Source: Alistipes sp.
Lineage (GTDB): Bacteria > Bacteroidota > Bacteroidia > Bacteroidales > Rikenellaceae
Direction: 5' to 3'
Assembly: GCA_022511345.1 (NCBI GenBank)
Contig: JAFLRR010000004.1
Location: 62,001-126,000 of the forward strand
DNA length: 64,000 bases
Shown here: positions 63,103-64,000 of the stretch, piece after piece
Numbering within the stretch: the stretch's first letter is position 1
Layout: each line of letters begins with the position of its first letter
Translations under genes and position numbers: made by a program
The notes under the pieces: generated by a model
Told to the model about the DNA's origin: nothing
What the model saw: only the letters and a program-made list of their open reading frames with translations
Databases searched by the model: none

Positions 63103-64000
63103 TTAATCTATAAGTTCGGCTATTTTGGCGCCCAGGGCCTCACCGCGAAGATTCTTGGCCACGATAAGGCCCGTGGCCGTGTCGATGAGGAAATTCGACG
63201 GGATGCTCTCGACGCCGTAGGCCTCAACTGCCTCCATGCGGCCTTTGCGAGGCTGGAGGACATGCAACCAGTTCATGCCGTGCTCTTTCACGCCGCTGCG
63301 CCACGCATCTTCGCTGCCGTCGAGCGACACGCCGTAGATTTCGAAGCCCTTGCCGTGATATTTGGCGTAGGCCTCCTTGAGGTGGGGAACCTCGCCCATG
63401 CAGGGACCGCACCACGTGGCCCAGAAATCCAGCAGCACATACTTGTTATCGGGATTCCCGACAACCGACGAGAGCGAGAGCGCATTGCCTCCGGTGTCGG
63501 GCAGGACGATATCGATATAGGGGCTGCCGGGCTCGGTGGCCAGCTGCGACTCGGCCTTGGCACGCATGCGGGTCGCCATACGGCTTTTGCGCACAGCTTC
63601 GGGGAAGGCGTCGAGGGCCTGGACAACTTCGGAGGCAGACATCTTGTAGTTGAGGATTTGGAGCATCGAAACTCCGAAGAGGTTGTCGCCGTTCTGCTCC
63701 ATCATGGCGCGCGCATTCTCCTCGGACTCGGATATTATGGCCTGGCGCTGCTCGAGAGTCTCGGCAGCCTGCAAACGGTCGAAGCCTTCATTCTGACGCT
63801 TCATGAAGATGGCATAGGCCTCATTGGAGGGGGTGCCGCTGCTGTAACCAGTCTCGATGTCGGCAGTCACGACGCCCGGCTCGATGAATATCATCTGGAA
63901 GAACTTATCTTCGCCATTGCTCGTCATAGGGCCGCGCAAAACAAGCTCCTCGGGGATTTCGGCCGAGCATTTGAAGGTAAAGCGGCCGTTGTCTATCTTC
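63103..64000 (-). CDS. TlpA-like thioredoxin protein, 5' end outside the window
   Basis: The frame continues past the ATG given in the ORF track to the window edge, adding residues such as NGRFTFKCSAE that align with the N-terminal domain of the downstream paralogue, so the true start lies beyond 64000. The thioredoxin domain has FWATWCGPCMGEVPHL and IPSNFLID. It shares order and length with the gene at 62030-63076, consistent with tandem duplication. A lipoprotein signal is expected but not visible here. Confidence 0.88.
   Translation of the reverse strand, partial: KIDNGRFTFKCSAEIPEELVLRGPMTSNGEDKFFQMIFIEPGVVTADIETGYSSGTPSNEAYAIFMKRQNEGFDRLQAAETLEQRQAIISESEENARAMMEQNGDNLFGVSMLQILNYKMSASEVVQALDAFPEAVRKSRMATRMRAKAESQLATEPGSPYIDIVLPDTGGNALSLSSVVGNPDNKYVLLDFWATWCGPCMGEVPHLKEAYAKYHGKGFEIYGVSLDGSEDAWRSGVKEHGMNWLHVLQPRKGRMEAVEAYGVESIPSNFLIDTATGLIVAKNLRGEALGAKIAELID

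Overview
This 64 kb window looks like chromosome of a high-GC member of the order Bacteroidales, most likely Alistipes or a close relative (Rikenellaceae). The evidence is Bacteroidales-type promoters (TTG/TTTG, about 19-21 nt, then TAnnTTTG) ahead of many genes, a SecD-SecF fusion, a fused DAHP synthase/chorismate mutase, futalosine-pathway menaquinone synthesis, secreted glycosidases typical of gut Bacteroidales, and strong G/C bias at third codon positions. That bias also explains the many long antisense ORFs in the ORF track, which I treated as shadows.

Layout. 1-2.7 kb: AT-rich accessory DNA with a MORN-like secreted protein, a long imperfect hairpin and a truncated DnaB helicase, ending at tRNA-Val; this is probably the scar of an integrated element. 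2.7-7.8 kb: tRNA-Val, tRNA-Asn, a DUF1573 protein, a LUD protein, an NfnAB-type flavin/FeS oxidoreductase pair and a lipoprotein. 7.8-18.8 kb (minus strand): DAHP synthase/chorismate mutase, mqnC, rnr, an M20 amidohydrolase, metF, metH and a glutaminyl cyclase lipoprotein. 18.8-24.5 kb: tig, clpP, clpX and transketolase. 24.5-28.1 kb (minus): lytic transglycosylase, putative porin and phosphatidylserine synthase. 28.2-38 kb: manC and a YgjP-like metalloprotease, then a compact glycan-foraging operon (GH2 galactosidase, GH20 hexosaminidase, GH33 sialidase, hexosamine-kinase-like protein). 38-41 kb: secDF. 41.3-44.6 kb: a metal-handling locus (Cys/His-rich protein, TonB receptor, HMA protein). 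44.9-49.4 kb: two convergent paralogous beta-propeller lipoproteins separated by a hexanucleotide microsatellite.

The most interesting block is 49.5-57 kb. It is a minus-strand gene set with a TolC-like outer-membrane protein, an HlyD-like adaptor carrying a C-terminal LysM domain, a cytosolic zinc-ribbon (TackOD1-like) protein, a processive family-2 glycosyltransferase of the Alg8/cellulose-synthase kind, and a UDP-HexNAc-type 6-dehydrogenase. Together they read as a synthase-dependent exopolysaccharide production and export machine, probably of an amino-uronic-acid polymer, with export parts borrowed from tripartite efflux systems.

57-64 kb: thioesterase, YrdC-type tRNA modification protein, a VOC protein, a small membrane protein, tRNA-Met, about 1 kb without a clear protein gene that carries a probable structured minus-strand ncRNA and dispersed repeats, a potassium-channel-like protein with an unusual selectivity filter, mscL, ruvC and two tandem TlpA-like thioredoxin lipoproteins (the second cut by the window edge). 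All assignments come from reading the sequence and family knowledge; no searches were run.
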